A model generated the notes under the pieces. The model did no database searches and was not told the origin of the DNA. It saw nothing but the letters and a program-made list of their open reading frames with translations. A stretch of 12,868 nt of DNA from Bacillota bacterium (GTDB lineage: Bacteria; Bacillota; Clostridia; Acetivibrionales; DTU013). How positions within the stretch are numbered: position 1 is the first letter of the stretch; every line of letters starts with the position of its first letter. A program made the position numbers and the translations under genes. Below are positions 6,930 through 12,868 of the stretch, in pieces. The DNA lies in contig JAEWQC010000243.1 in the NCBI GenBank assembly GCA_023399355.1, positions 1 through 12,868 on the forward strand. The letters are read 5' to 3'.

Positions 6930-7610
6930 ATGGTCGGAAACATCATAGAGAACAACATGGTCACTATTTCCGGGAAAGTGGTTTCCAATGTTGAGTTCAG
7001 TCATGAGGTTTATGGAGAGGGCTTTTATTATTTCATGCTCGACGTTCCAAGACTGAGCGACAGCAACGACAGGATACCTGTAACTATATCTGAAAGGCTC
7101 GCAAGCAAGGATAAATTGGAGATAGGGACAGTTATTGAGGTTGAGGGCCAGTTTCGCTCCTACAACAGTTACAACAATGAAGGGAACCGCTTGTTACTGA
7201 CGGTATTTGCAAGAGACATCACCTTTCTTGAAGATGAAAAGAAGATAAAGAACCCAAATCAGATCTATCTGAATGGTTATATATGCAAGAAACCAATCTA
7301 CCGGACCACCCCGTTCGGCAGGGAAATTACAGACATCCTTCTGGCAGTCAATCGCCCGTATAATAAATCCGATTATATACCCTGCATAGCTTGGGGAAGA
7401 AATGCGAGGTTTTCAGAGAACCGTACGGTTGGAGACAATATAAAGGTTTGGGGCAGGATCCAAAGCAGGACTTACCAGAAAAAGCTTGAGTCCGGGGATA
7501 TCCTTTCCAAGGTGGCCTACGAGGTTTCAATCTCAAAGATGGAAATAGCAGGGCACGAGATGGATGATGAAAAAACTGAAAATGAGACTGAACAACACGA
7601 GAATGAATAA
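6930..7610 (+). CDS. Tandem OB-fold single-stranded DNA-binding protein
   Basis: The protein is predicted to bind single-stranded DNA in the cytoplasm during replication or repair. From ATG 6930 it is 226 residues; an in-frame ATG at 6903 would give 235 but lacks a Shine-Dalgarno, whereas 6930 is preceded by GAGGAG and a GGGGG run. Two OB-fold units are apparent. The first opens with NMVTISGKVVSNVEFSHEV and continues through FYYFMLDVPRLS to LLLTVFARDI. The second opens with NQIYLNGYICKKPIYRTTP and continues through DILLAVNRP, YIPCIAWGRNA and the GDNIKVWGRIQSR strand. These are typical SSB/PriB strand signatures. The C-terminus is acidic and polar (EKTENETEQHENE) but lacks the DDDIPF-type tip of the main SSB, so this is more likely an accessory paralogue than the housekeeping Ssb. 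It ends at a strong terminator. Confidence 0.82.
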   Translation: MVGNIIENNMVTISGKVVSNVEFSHEVYGEGFYYFMLDVPRLSDSNDRIPVTISERLASKDKLEIGTVIEVEGQFRSYNSYNNEGNRLLLTVFARDITFLEDEKKIKNPNQIYLNGYICKKPIYRTTPFGREITDILLAVNRPYNKSDYIPCIAWGRNARFSENRTVGDNIKVWGRIQSRTYQKKLESGDILSKVAYEVSISKMEIAGHEMDDEKTENETEQHENE

Positions 7611-7617
7611 TGAATTG

Positions 7618-7642
7618 AGCCGGTTTTATACCGGCTTTTTTT
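7618..7642 (+). terminator. Rho-independent terminator after the SSB-like gene
   Basis: Seven-base arms AGCCGGT (7618-7624) and ACCGGCT (7630-7636) flank the loop TTTAT and run into seven T residues (7636-7642). It sits eight bases after the stop codon. Confidence 0.92.
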
Positions 7643-7666
7643 ATAGGGAGTTTTGGAATTTACTTC

Positions 7667-7695
7667 TTGAATTAAAGGGGTACTTATATTATTGT
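7667..7695 (+). promoter_or_regulatory. Weak candidate promoter for the small ATPase gene
   Basis: TTGAAT (7667-7672) and TATTGT (7690-7695) have a 17-base spacer. The -35 is fair and the -10 matches four of six positions. A promoter is expected here because a strong terminator precedes it. Confidence 0.35.
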
Positions 7696-7745
7696 ATAGG
7701 TAAGTTAATGCGTAAACTAATATTGGAAAAGGAAGGGGAACATCC

Positions 7746-8156
7746 ATGATAAAAGTCATATACGGTGAAAAAGGGATGGGCAAGACCAAGGTTCTCATAG
7801 ATACTGCCAATAAAATTGCACTGGAAGGAAAAGGGGATGTAGTATTCATCGATGACAGCACACAACTGATGTATGATTTGAAACACAAGGTCAGATTTGT
7901 CAATGTTTCCGAATTCCCAGCCATGGGAATTGAAGGCTTTTTCGGATTTATCTGTGGTATTCTTTCACAGAATTATGACATAGAAGGCATTTTTGTGGAT
8001 GGCTTGAATTACATAACAAAGAAGAAAGCAGCAGATATGGAACTTTTTTTTAAGAATCTGCAGGTGATTGCGGAGAAAGCGGATATCAACTTCTATATAA
8101 CGATCAATGGTGTGAACGAAGAATTACCTGAGTTTTTAAAACAGTACACTGCATAA
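7746..8156 (+). CDS. Small P-loop NTPase, function unknown
   Basis: This 136-residue cytoplasmic protein begins directly with a P-loop fold: strand MIKVIY, Walker A GEKGMGKT (7-14), then helix. A Walker B-like strand is IEGIFVDG with Asp85. VVFIDD (32-37) is another core strand, and NFYITING (115-122) probably forms the last. It is shorter than most AAA+ or RecA-like proteins and has no DNA-binding or protease extension. The start has GGAAGGGG about seven bases upstream. It has its own transcription unit after the terminator of the SSB-like gene. ATP binding is well supported; hydrolysis and target are unknown. A DNA-maintenance role next to an SSB is only inference from position. Confidence 0.75.
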   Translation: MIKVIYGEKGMGKTKVLIDTANKIALEGKGDVVFIDDSTQLMYDLKHKVRFVNVSEFPAMGIEGFFGFICGILSQNYDIEGIFVDGLNYITKKKAADMELFFKNLQVIAEKADINFYITINGVNEELPEFLKQYTA

Positions 8157-8258
8157 TTTCAGGTTTGAGCTATCCGGCCCTGGGATTAATTATACGGGTG
8201 TTTTTTGGATATACTATATTGCAATAAGGCTATTCAAAAAACAGGAGGCTTTTACTCT

Positions 8259-8702
8259 ATGGATAAGACAACGGCGACTAACGAGTTGAACACTCTTCTT
8301 AAAGGGGAGCAGATGGCTATCGAAGCATATGAAAAGTTTATTTCGGCAGTTGACAATGAAAAAATACGCGAAAGTTTTCAGCAGATACAGATCAATCATA
8401 AAGAGAATGCAGTCTATTTGTCTGAGAGGATTCAAAATCTCGGAGGAGTTCCCGACAGGAATACGGGTATTTCCGGCGTGTTCTCCAACATGAAGCTGGG
8501 GGTGCAGACAAGCGGCAAAAGTTCCTATGATGTGCTGAAAATGGCATATGACGGCGAGGATAAGGGAATTGCGGCTGCCGAGGAGGTTATCCGCGGGGAT
8601 CTTGATGATACCAGTTTGGAACTCGCCAAAAATATTCTTTCCCAGGATCATGACCATCTGAAAGTAATGCTGAAATTAATATCAGAGAACCAATTGCATT
8701 AA
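8259..8702 (+). CDS. Ferritin-like four-helix protein, DUF2383/PA2169 type
   Basis: This 147-residue all-helical protein resembles the DUF2383 branch of the ferritin-like superfamily. An opening helix holds LLKGEQMAIEAYEKF (Glu17), a second has NHKENAVYL (His47), a third has YDGEDKGIAAAEEV (Glu100, Glu108), and a fourth has DHDHLKVML (Asp130, His131, His133). That spacing of acidic and His residues suggests a metal site, but I infer the ligands from pattern only. The frame is open back to 8205, but ATG 8259 has a clear AGGAGG nine bases upstream and is the likely start. A hairpin terminator follows at once. Together with the ferritin at 4520 it points to iron or oxidative-stress functions, though the two are not in one operon. 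Confidence 0.82.
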   Translation: MDKTTATNELNTLLKGEQMAIEAYEKFISAVDNEKIRESFQQIQINHKENAVYLSERIQNLGGVPDRNTGISGVFSNMKLGVQTSGKSSYDVLKMAYDGEDKGIAAAEEVIRGDLDDTSLELAKNILSQDHDHLKVMLKLISENQLH

Positions 8703-8722
8703 AGGGGCATATAGCTGCCCCT
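8703..8722. terminator. Bidirectional hairpin between convergent genes
   Basis: AGGGGCA (8703-8709) and TGCCCCT (8716-8722) flank TATAGC. The hairpin starts right after the stop of the ferritin-like gene and overlaps the stop of the opposing lipoprotein gene. The following T-rich stretch (ATTTCTTTTC) supports termination on the plus strand; on the minus strand the T tract is short. Confidence 0.65.
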
Positions 8723-9779
8723 ATTTCTTTTCTTCGAAAGATTTTTCAATTTCCTGAATATTTGAGAGTACGATTCTTCCCTTAATATCTGTCAGGTGCT
8801 GATCTTTTTCTTCAGTTACCTTCCCGAGTTCGTAAATTGAAAAATCCAGTTTGGCACCCGTTTGTTGCTGCTCCTTTCCAAGTGTATTTTTGAAGAAAGA
8901 CCAGGATTTACCTAAAGAATCATTATCCTTTTTAACCTGATCCCAGTTCTCATTTAAAGCTTCGAGAATAATGTTGCGGGTGAAGTAGATCATTCTCTTT
9001 ACTTCAGGGGACATTTTGACTTTAAAAAGGGAGTAAATATCCGGAATGTAGGAATATAAAGCATTTGCCGACATAAGAGTCTTTTCGGGTTCTTTTGTTA
9101 AAGCTGTTTTTGTCAGGCTGTTCAGTGCATCGGCAAAATTATTGACTAGCTTCATATCAGCTCCCTTTTGTGCGATTTCCGGCATGAATTCATTCCATTG
9201 GTAATGCAGATTGCTGATGAGTGTACCAACTTCCTTCCACTTGGTCTCATCGATCTTCTGCGGACTTTGCTGCTGTCCGCCCTTATTCTGCCGAGTCCCA
9301 TTTTGAGAACCCTGCTTTTTTGTTCCCGGTTGTTGAGAACCCTGCTGACTGCCGCCTTGCTGAGTGCCCTGCTGTTGAGAACCCTGCTGACTGCCCTGCT
9401 GCTGGGAGTCCTGTTGACTGCCGCCTTGCTGAGTGCTCTGCTGTTGGGAGCCCTGCTGGCTTCCTTGTTTACTACCCTGCTGGCTGCCGGTTTGCTGACC
9501 GCCTTGCTTACTGTCTTGTTGACTGCTCTGCTGATTTGATTGCCCGTCTTTGCTTTCTTCCATCTTGATAGATGGGCCGCCCAACGTTTCAATTAAAGTT
9601 TCCAACCTGGATTCTATGTTTTTAAGCTTTTCGGGTTCCTTTTCCTGTGATTGCTGCTGTTGTACCGATTCCTGCTGCGCATTGGGCTGTTCACTTTTGC
9701 CGCATGAGGCTGTCAAAATCAACAACATACATATGTTGATGGCCAAAAGGGCCTTTTTAACGAAAATTCCGTAACACAA
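8721..9779 (-). CDS. Lipoprotein with Gln/Ser/Gly repeat linker and helical C-terminal domain
   Basis: This 352-residue protein is predicted to be exported and lipid-anchored. A basic start (VKKALL) and hydrophobic stretch lead to the lipobox LTASC with Cys26. A short helix (about 50-66) follows, then a low-complexity linker (about 80-175) built from GSQQ, GSQQQ and TQQG units, and then a mostly helical domain (about 180-345) with conserved-looking Trp residues and an ISNLHYQWNEFMPEIAQKG motif. I have the impression that such C-terminal domains occur in uncharacterised clostridial lipoproteins; the function is unknown. The start is TTG (9777-9779), supported by GGGAGG nine bases upstream. The linker DNA contains a 69-bp (23-codon) duplication, so length variation between strains is expected. 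A sigma-A-like promoter lies upstream. Confidence 0.82.
   Translation of the reverse strand: MCYGIFVKKALLAINICMLLILTASCGKSEQPNAQQESVQQQQSQEKEPEKLKNIESRLETLIETLGGPSIKMEESKDGQSNQQSSQQDSKQGGQQTGSQQGSKQGSQQGSQQQSTQQGGSQQDSQQQGSQQGSQQQGTQQGGSQQGSQQPGTKKQGSQNGTRQNKGGQQQSPQKIDETKWKEVGTLISNLHYQWNEFMPEIAQKGADMKLVNNFADALNSLTKTALTKEPEKTLMSANALYSYIPDIYSLFKVKMSPEVKRMIYFTRNIILEALNENWDQVKKDNDSLGKSWSFFKNTLGKEQQQTGAKLDFSIYELGKVTEEKDQHLTDIKGRIVLSNIQEIEKSFEEKK
9346..9484. repeat. 69-bp imperfect tandem repeat inside the lipoprotein gene
   Basis: The stretch starting GACTGCCGCCTTGCTGAGTG occurs at 9347 and again at 9416, exactly 69 bases (23 codons) apart, with a similar CTGCTG-rich remainder. It encodes TQQGGSQQ-type units. 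Shorter CTGCTG-rich motifs extend over about 9255-9540. Confidence 0.75.
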
Positions 9780-9842
9780 TGCTCTCTACCTCCCGCTAGT
9801 CTGATGTCTTTATTATTGGTAATGGCAGCAAAATTAATGCAG

Positions 9843-9871
9843 ATTCTAATGATTTATACTAAGGGAGCCAA
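9843..9871 (-). promoter_or_regulatory. Sigma-A-type promoter for the lipoprotein gene
   Basis: Read on the minus strand, TTGGCT (9871-9866) and TAGAAT (9848-9843) are separated by 17 bases. They match four of six and five of six consensus positions and lie about 65 bases before the TTG start. The remaining 9872-10038 DNA is AT-rich with no clear gene or promoter. Confidence 0.5.
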
Positions 9872-10038
9872 GAAATGAAATAATTACATAAAGGATTTTA
9901 TAGAGGTTTGTCTAATATATATTAAGATTGCAAAACCGTATTATTTGTAACAGGTTGAATGAGCATGACGCTTGTTGCTCAAACTTTTTACAATATCTTT
10001 ATGTATCAGGCTAAAATGCCTAAAAAAGGAGAAATGAA

Positions 10039-10341
10039 ATGCTTACAGTAAATATGTGGTCAAGAAAACAAGGGGAAATAAAGCGCTTTCTGCAATGCTA
10101 TTATGGCAAACAGGTTGGAATGGATACTGCAGTAAAAGAATGGGAGTGTGTTTTCAGCAAACCTACAGAAGCAGTAGATATGATTAGTGCATTAATGGAT
10201 AACAGTGACAAGTATCAGATTTCCATGTGTATTCAGGTGAACGGCGGACAGCTCCACCACATAACCATGGAGAACCATAATGACATCATCAAGGGAATTT
10301 TCCAACTGTTTTACAATGAGAATGTAATGGTGTTAAACTAG
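10039..10341 (+). CDS. Small protein of unknown function
   Basis: This 100-residue soluble protein has AAAAGGAG about eight bases before the ATG. Its composition is balanced with no membrane segment, and it alternates helix (REIKRFLQCYY-like start, PTEAVDMISALMD) with strands (YQISMCIQVNG, QLHHITME) and a final helix before VMVLN, which suggests a small alpha/beta fold. I do not recognise the family. Its stop codon overlaps the stop of the opposing membrane gene in the tetranucleotide CTAG (10338-10341), so the two transcripts must overlap or end inside each other. Coding potential is supported by the ribosome-binding site and even codon use. Confidence 0.7.
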   Translation: MLTVNMWSRKQGEIKRFLQCYYGKQVGMDTAVKEWECVFSKPTEAVDMISALMDNSDKYQISMCIQVNGGQLHHITMENHNDIIKGIFQLFYNENVMVLN

Positions 10342-11945
10342 CTTCCGGAAATCAGATTGAATATATCAAGTACCCCGTTTTTGGAAGAGCCAAGCTCCTG
10401 CTTGAAATAGGTCAGGCTATCCTGGACAATATCATTTAAAACTTTTTGACCGAGTACTTCAACAGGAGCCAGATCGTCAGTGAATACATATTTGGTATCT
10501 TTGACCTCGGTCTGATTTTGATTGATGTTTTTAGCGATTGACAGAAGAGGACTGCCCGGATCAAGATTTGCCATATTGGTACGGAAATTACCGAGGCAAT
10601 CCGGGTCGTCAGAAGAAAAAACGATTGTATTGGTCGTATTTGGGACAGCACATTTATAAACGCGGTTCATGTCGGTCTTGAGTGTTTGAGTGAGATAATC
10701 CACTATTTCCGAACTTTTCTCCGAGCGCATGTTGATGTTGATCATGACCACGCCTCCGGGTTTCAGATGCTGCTTGACTTCAGCAAAAAATTCCTTTGTC
10801 GACATATGAAAAGGAATGGTGATGTCATGATAAGCGTCTACCATGATGATATCGTATAACCCTGCATCAGGACTTGCCAGAAAGGTGCGGCCGTCATTGA
10901 CATAAACGGTTGCTTCATTGTCTTTTAAGTCAAAATATTTTTTTGACAACTTAACGATTTTTTCATCAATTTCTACACCATCTATTGTACTGTTTGGAAA
11001 ATAATGCTTGCACTCCTTGGCAAAGGTTCCGGTGCCCATGCCTAATACCAGCACCTCCATCTTTTTATCGAGGCTGGCCTTATCCAGAAATAACGGAGAC
11101 ATCAACGCATAATCATAATAAAGACCGGACAGAGACTGGTTCTTTTTATAGATGGATTGCACGCCAAAAGCTACGTTTGTTGAAAGGATGACAGAATCTC
11201 CTTCTTCAGCTACCTGCAGGTAATTATAAAGGGATTCATCCTCGAGCACCGTCTTTTTCCAGAAGGCATAGGAACCGCTCAGCGGAGCTAAAAGCAGTGC
11301 AGCAGTGAGTACGGTGGTAATCAGGCCTTTCACAAAACCTTTCTTTCTAGTAATGAAATAGTAAAGGCAGATGAGATTGAGTGCAAGTGCGAATACCAGG
11401 AAGGATTTCAAAGTCCCGATATATGGTATGGTTAAAAACGTCGGAACGAAAGTTCCAATGATACTGCCGATGGTTGATGCGGCATAAATCTCGCCGGTGG
11501 TTCGTCCGCTGTTTTCCATATTACGGATCCCCAGTTTCACAAGGTAGGGCGAAACCATGCCCATAATCAAAAGCGGTGCTGAAAAAACTAGCAGGCAGGA
11601 GATTGTGGAACCTGCTACCAGAAGATTACCGGGCAGTATCCACATCATAAATACGGTAGAAAGGGCGATGATATATTTACCCACCAGAGGTATTACTGCG
11701 ATCCATAGAGCAGCAACCCATAAAAGGGCAAACAGCCGTCCAAGGTTGTTATGCTTGTCCGCCGATCGTCCGCCGATGACATTGCCTGCGCTCATTGAAA
11801 TCATGATCAGACCAATGACTACAGTATAGATGATGGAAGAAGTGCCGAAATAAGGTGCCAGCAGTCTTGTAGCCGATAGTTCCACACCCATTACAGTCAT
11901 ACCGCAGATAAAGGATGTCATGTAAATAAAAAGATTTTTTTTCAT
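10338..11945 (-). CDS. Membrane protein fused to a spermidine-synthase-like methyltransferase-fold domain
   Basis: From ATG 11945 the protein has 535 residues. The N-terminal part (about 5-225) contains roughly seven membrane segments of the MFS-like type seen in fused MFS/spermidine synthases, including GVELSATRLLAPYFG and the GEIYAASTIGSIIGTF segment. The C-terminal part (about 235-480) has a Rossmann fold like spermidine synthase: VLGMGTG (300-305), GVEID (323-327), VNDGRTFL (349-356) and DIIMVDAY (365-372). The DSTDP-type loop that carries the catalytic Asp in true synthases is replaced by DAYHDITIP, so aminopropyl transfer is doubtful, although a nucleoside ligand is plausible. The frame is open to a TTG at 12005 without a ribosome-binding site; I prefer the ATG before the basic MKKN start, although its AAGGGGG is about 12 bases away. 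The substrate is unknown. Confidence 0.82.
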   Translation of the reverse strand: MKKNLFIYMTSFICGMTVMGVELSATRLLAPYFGTSSIIYTVVIGLIMISMSAGNVIGGRSADKHNNLGRLFALLWVAALWIAVIPLVGKYIIALSTVFMMWILPGNLLVAGSTISCLLVFSAPLLIMGMVSPYLVKLGIRNMENSGRTTGEIYAASTIGSIIGTFVPTFLTIPYIGTLKSFLVFALALNLICLYYFITRKKGFVKGLITTVLTAALLLAPLSGSYAFWKKTVLEDESLYNYLQVAEEGDSVILSTNVAFGVQSIYKKNQSLSGLYYDYALMSPLFLDKASLDKKMEVLVLGMGTGTFAKECKHYFPNSTIDGVEIDEKIVKLSKKYFDLKDNEATVYVNDGRTFLASPDAGLYDIIMVDAYHDITIPFHMSTKEFFAEVKQHLKPGGVVMININMRSEKSSEIVDYLTQTLKTDMNRVYKCAVPNTTNTIVFSSDDPDCLGNFRTNMANLDPGSPLLSIAKNINQNQTEVKDTKYVFTDDLAPVEVLGQKVLNDIVQDSLTYFKQELGSSKNGVLDIFNLISGS

Positions 11946-12008
11946 GGGTAATTTATGCCCCCTTGCAATGTTATGGTTTGCGCAACAATTTATAGTGTAT
12001 AACAATAT

Positions 12009-12037
12009 TTGAAACTTTTAAATAAGTATTTTATAAG
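12009..12037 (+). promoter_or_regulatory. Sigma-A promoter for the nitroreductase gene
   Basis: TTGAAA (12009-12014) and TATAAG (12032-12037) have an ideal 17-base spacer, and each hexamer matches five of six consensus positions. The start would be near 12044, giving a leader of about 49 bases. Confidence 0.7.
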
Positions 12038-12092
12038 CGCCTCCAAAGTGTGATAAAATTACTATATTCTTATACGATAGGGGCGTGTTTTT

Positions 12093-12662
12093 ATGGGAAC
12101 TTATGATCTGATCAGACAGAGAAGGACAATACGCAAATTTCAGCAGAGGAGGATTGAAAGAGCCCTGCTGGAAAAACTGATCGATGCTGCAAGAATGGCA
12201 CCGTCAGCCAATAATATGCAACCGTTGAAATATGTCATTGTTGACGAAGATGAAAGAACTGCGCAATTCTTCAAATATGTCAAATGGGCTGGATATATCG
12301 CTCCTGCAGGTAATCCTGGTGACGATGAGAAGCCTGTTGCATACATCATCATTCTTCTTGATACGCAAGTCAGGGAAACAGGATATGAACTGGACGCAGG
12401 TGCAGCTGCGGAAAATATCTTCATCACAGCACAGGAAGAGGGCATTGGCTCCTGCTGGATGGGTGCGATTGACAGGGAGGGGATCAGAAAGCTTCTCAAC
12501 ATCCCTGAACGATATCTCATCAATACTGTGGCAGCACTTGGCTATCCGGCGGAAAGCCCTGTAACAGAAGAAGAAAACGGCACAATCCGTTATTACAAGG
12601 ATGAAAACGGCGTACTGCATGTTCCCAAAAGAAAACTGGGAGATGTCATTTTGAAAGTATGA
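12093..12662 (+). CDS. Nitroreductase-family FMN oxidoreductase
   Basis: This 189-residue protein belongs to the nitroreductase fold, flavin-dependent homodimeric enzymes that use NAD(P)H to reduce nitro compounds, quinones or other electrophiles in the cytoplasm. RQRRTIRKF (8-16) provides the FMN-phosphate arginines, and the APSANNMQP stretch (36-44) is the classic flavin-binding loop. GAAAENIFITAQEEGIGSCW (103-122) is the family's long helix and the strand leading to the active site. The length is typical of short members. The start has AGGGGCG about seven bases upstream and a strong promoter. Its stop overlaps the next start in ATGA, so the two are translationally coupled. The natural substrate cannot be told from sequence. 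Confidence 0.9.
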   Translation: MGTYDLIRQRRTIRKFQQRRIERALLEKLIDAARMAPSANNMQPLKYVIVDEDERTAQFFKYVKWAGYIAPAGNPGDDEKPVAYIIILLDTQVRETGYELDAGAAAENIFITAQEEGIGSCWMGAIDREGIRKLLNIPERYLINTVAALGYPAESPVTEEENGTIRYYKDENGVLHVPKRKLGDVILKV

Positions 12663-12868
12663 ACGAAAATTATTTAAAATACCTTGTTTTAATTGTTTTG
12701 ATGGTGATCGGGGCTGCGGCGGCTGCCGCAGTGTGGATGGCAAAGGCCTGCCGTCCGAAAATCAAGGCAGTTAAAGTCAAGCCTGTTGACTTCGGCAATG
12801 TCAGCCTCTTTTTCAGCAAATCAGGAAATGTTACGATCATCCCCTATGTCGCTGATCTTTTTGGAGAG
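12659..12868 (+). CDS. Membrane-anchored protein of unknown function (cut by window end)
   Basis: An ATG at 12659 overlaps the nitroreductase stop by four bases and opens a frame that stays open for 70 codons to the window edge. The first residues MNENYLKY are followed by a hydrophobic, alanine-rich segment (about 8-27, LVLIVLMVIGAAAAAA), then a basic stretch (MAKACRPKIKAVKVK), and then a domain beginning VDFGNVSLFFSKSGNVTII. It looks like a single-pass anchor with a soluble part whose nature is not visible. Coupling to the nitroreductase suggests joint expression and perhaps a joint role, which is inference. Confidence 0.7.
   Translation, partial: MNENYLKYLVLIVLMVIGAAAAAAVWMAKACRPKIKAVKVKPVDFGNVSLFFSKSGNVTIIPYVADLFGE

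Noticed and set aside
8165..8190. GTTTGA-13-GGGATT resembling a sigma-B promoter before the ferritin-like gene.
   Set aside because: The -10 matches only four of six positions, and most Clostridia lack the Bacillus-type general stress sigma factor.
9290..9540. Regular repeats considered as a CRISPR array.
   Set aside because: There are no unique spacers, and the repeats stay in frame within a coding sequence.
9152..9592. Long open frames on both strands over the lipoprotein linker.
   Set aside because: They are by-products of the CTGCTG-rich repeat, lack ribosome-binding sites and encode low-complexity sequence only.
9961..9980. GAGCA/TGCTC hairpin followed by a T-rich stretch before the gene at 10039.
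   Set aside because: A five-base stem with a ten-base loop is expected by chance, and no gene ends there.
12038..12085. CGCCTC (12038-12043) can pair with GGGGCG at the nitroreductase ribosome-binding site, suggesting a leader switch.
   Set aside because: The promoter's expected start (near 12044) leaves the first half untranscribed.

Overview
The window looks like chromosomal DNA of a low-to-moderate GC, spore-forming Clostridia member (Bacillota). The basis is AGGAGG-type ribosome-binding sites, AT-rich intergenic DNA, frequent K/E/I codons, a clostridial CE4 deacetylase with a TFDCAWG motif, and a large serine recombinase of the type common in this class. The genus cannot be fixed from sequence alone.

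Region 1 (about 1-3165) looks like part of a mobile or intervening element. It opens with a long hairpin and a decayed minus-strand gene. A 65-residue ORF and a 531-residue large serine recombinase follow, and then a small membrane-anchored protein in the opposite orientation. It ends where a minus-strand class-II asparagine synthetase (AsnB) loses homology, immediately after the SGEC residues, at a 20-bp palindrome. The missing C-terminal part of asnB is not recognisable in the window. Disruption of asnB by the recombinase's element, possibly reversible, is the most interesting hypothesis here, but the second junction lies outside the view.

Region 2 (about 4305-8720) is a run of plus-strand genes: ferritin with all ferroxidase ligands, a membrane-anchored polysaccharide deacetylase of the sporulation (PdaB-like) type behind a possible sigma-E-like promoter, a Mur-ligase-like protein that has lost its P-loop lysine, a tandem-OB-fold single-stranded-DNA-binding protein ending at a clear rho-independent terminator, a small P-loop ATPase, and a DUF2383-type ferritin-like four-helix protein. 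The themes are iron and oxidative stress, envelope or spore cortex, and DNA maintenance.

Region 3 (about 8720-12868) holds a minus-strand lipoprotein with a long Gln/Ser/Gly repeat linker, a small plus-strand protein of unknown function, a minus-strand MFS-like/spermidine-synthase-like fusion whose stop codon overlaps that of the small protein, and a plus-strand nitroreductase with a good vegetative promoter. The nitroreductase is translationally coupled by an ATGA overlap to a membrane-anchored protein cut by the window end.

I see no CRISPR array, rRNA or tRNA gene, or recognisable defence system. The strongest leads are the broken asnB beside a site-specific recombinase and the Mur-ligase-derived pseudoenzyme.
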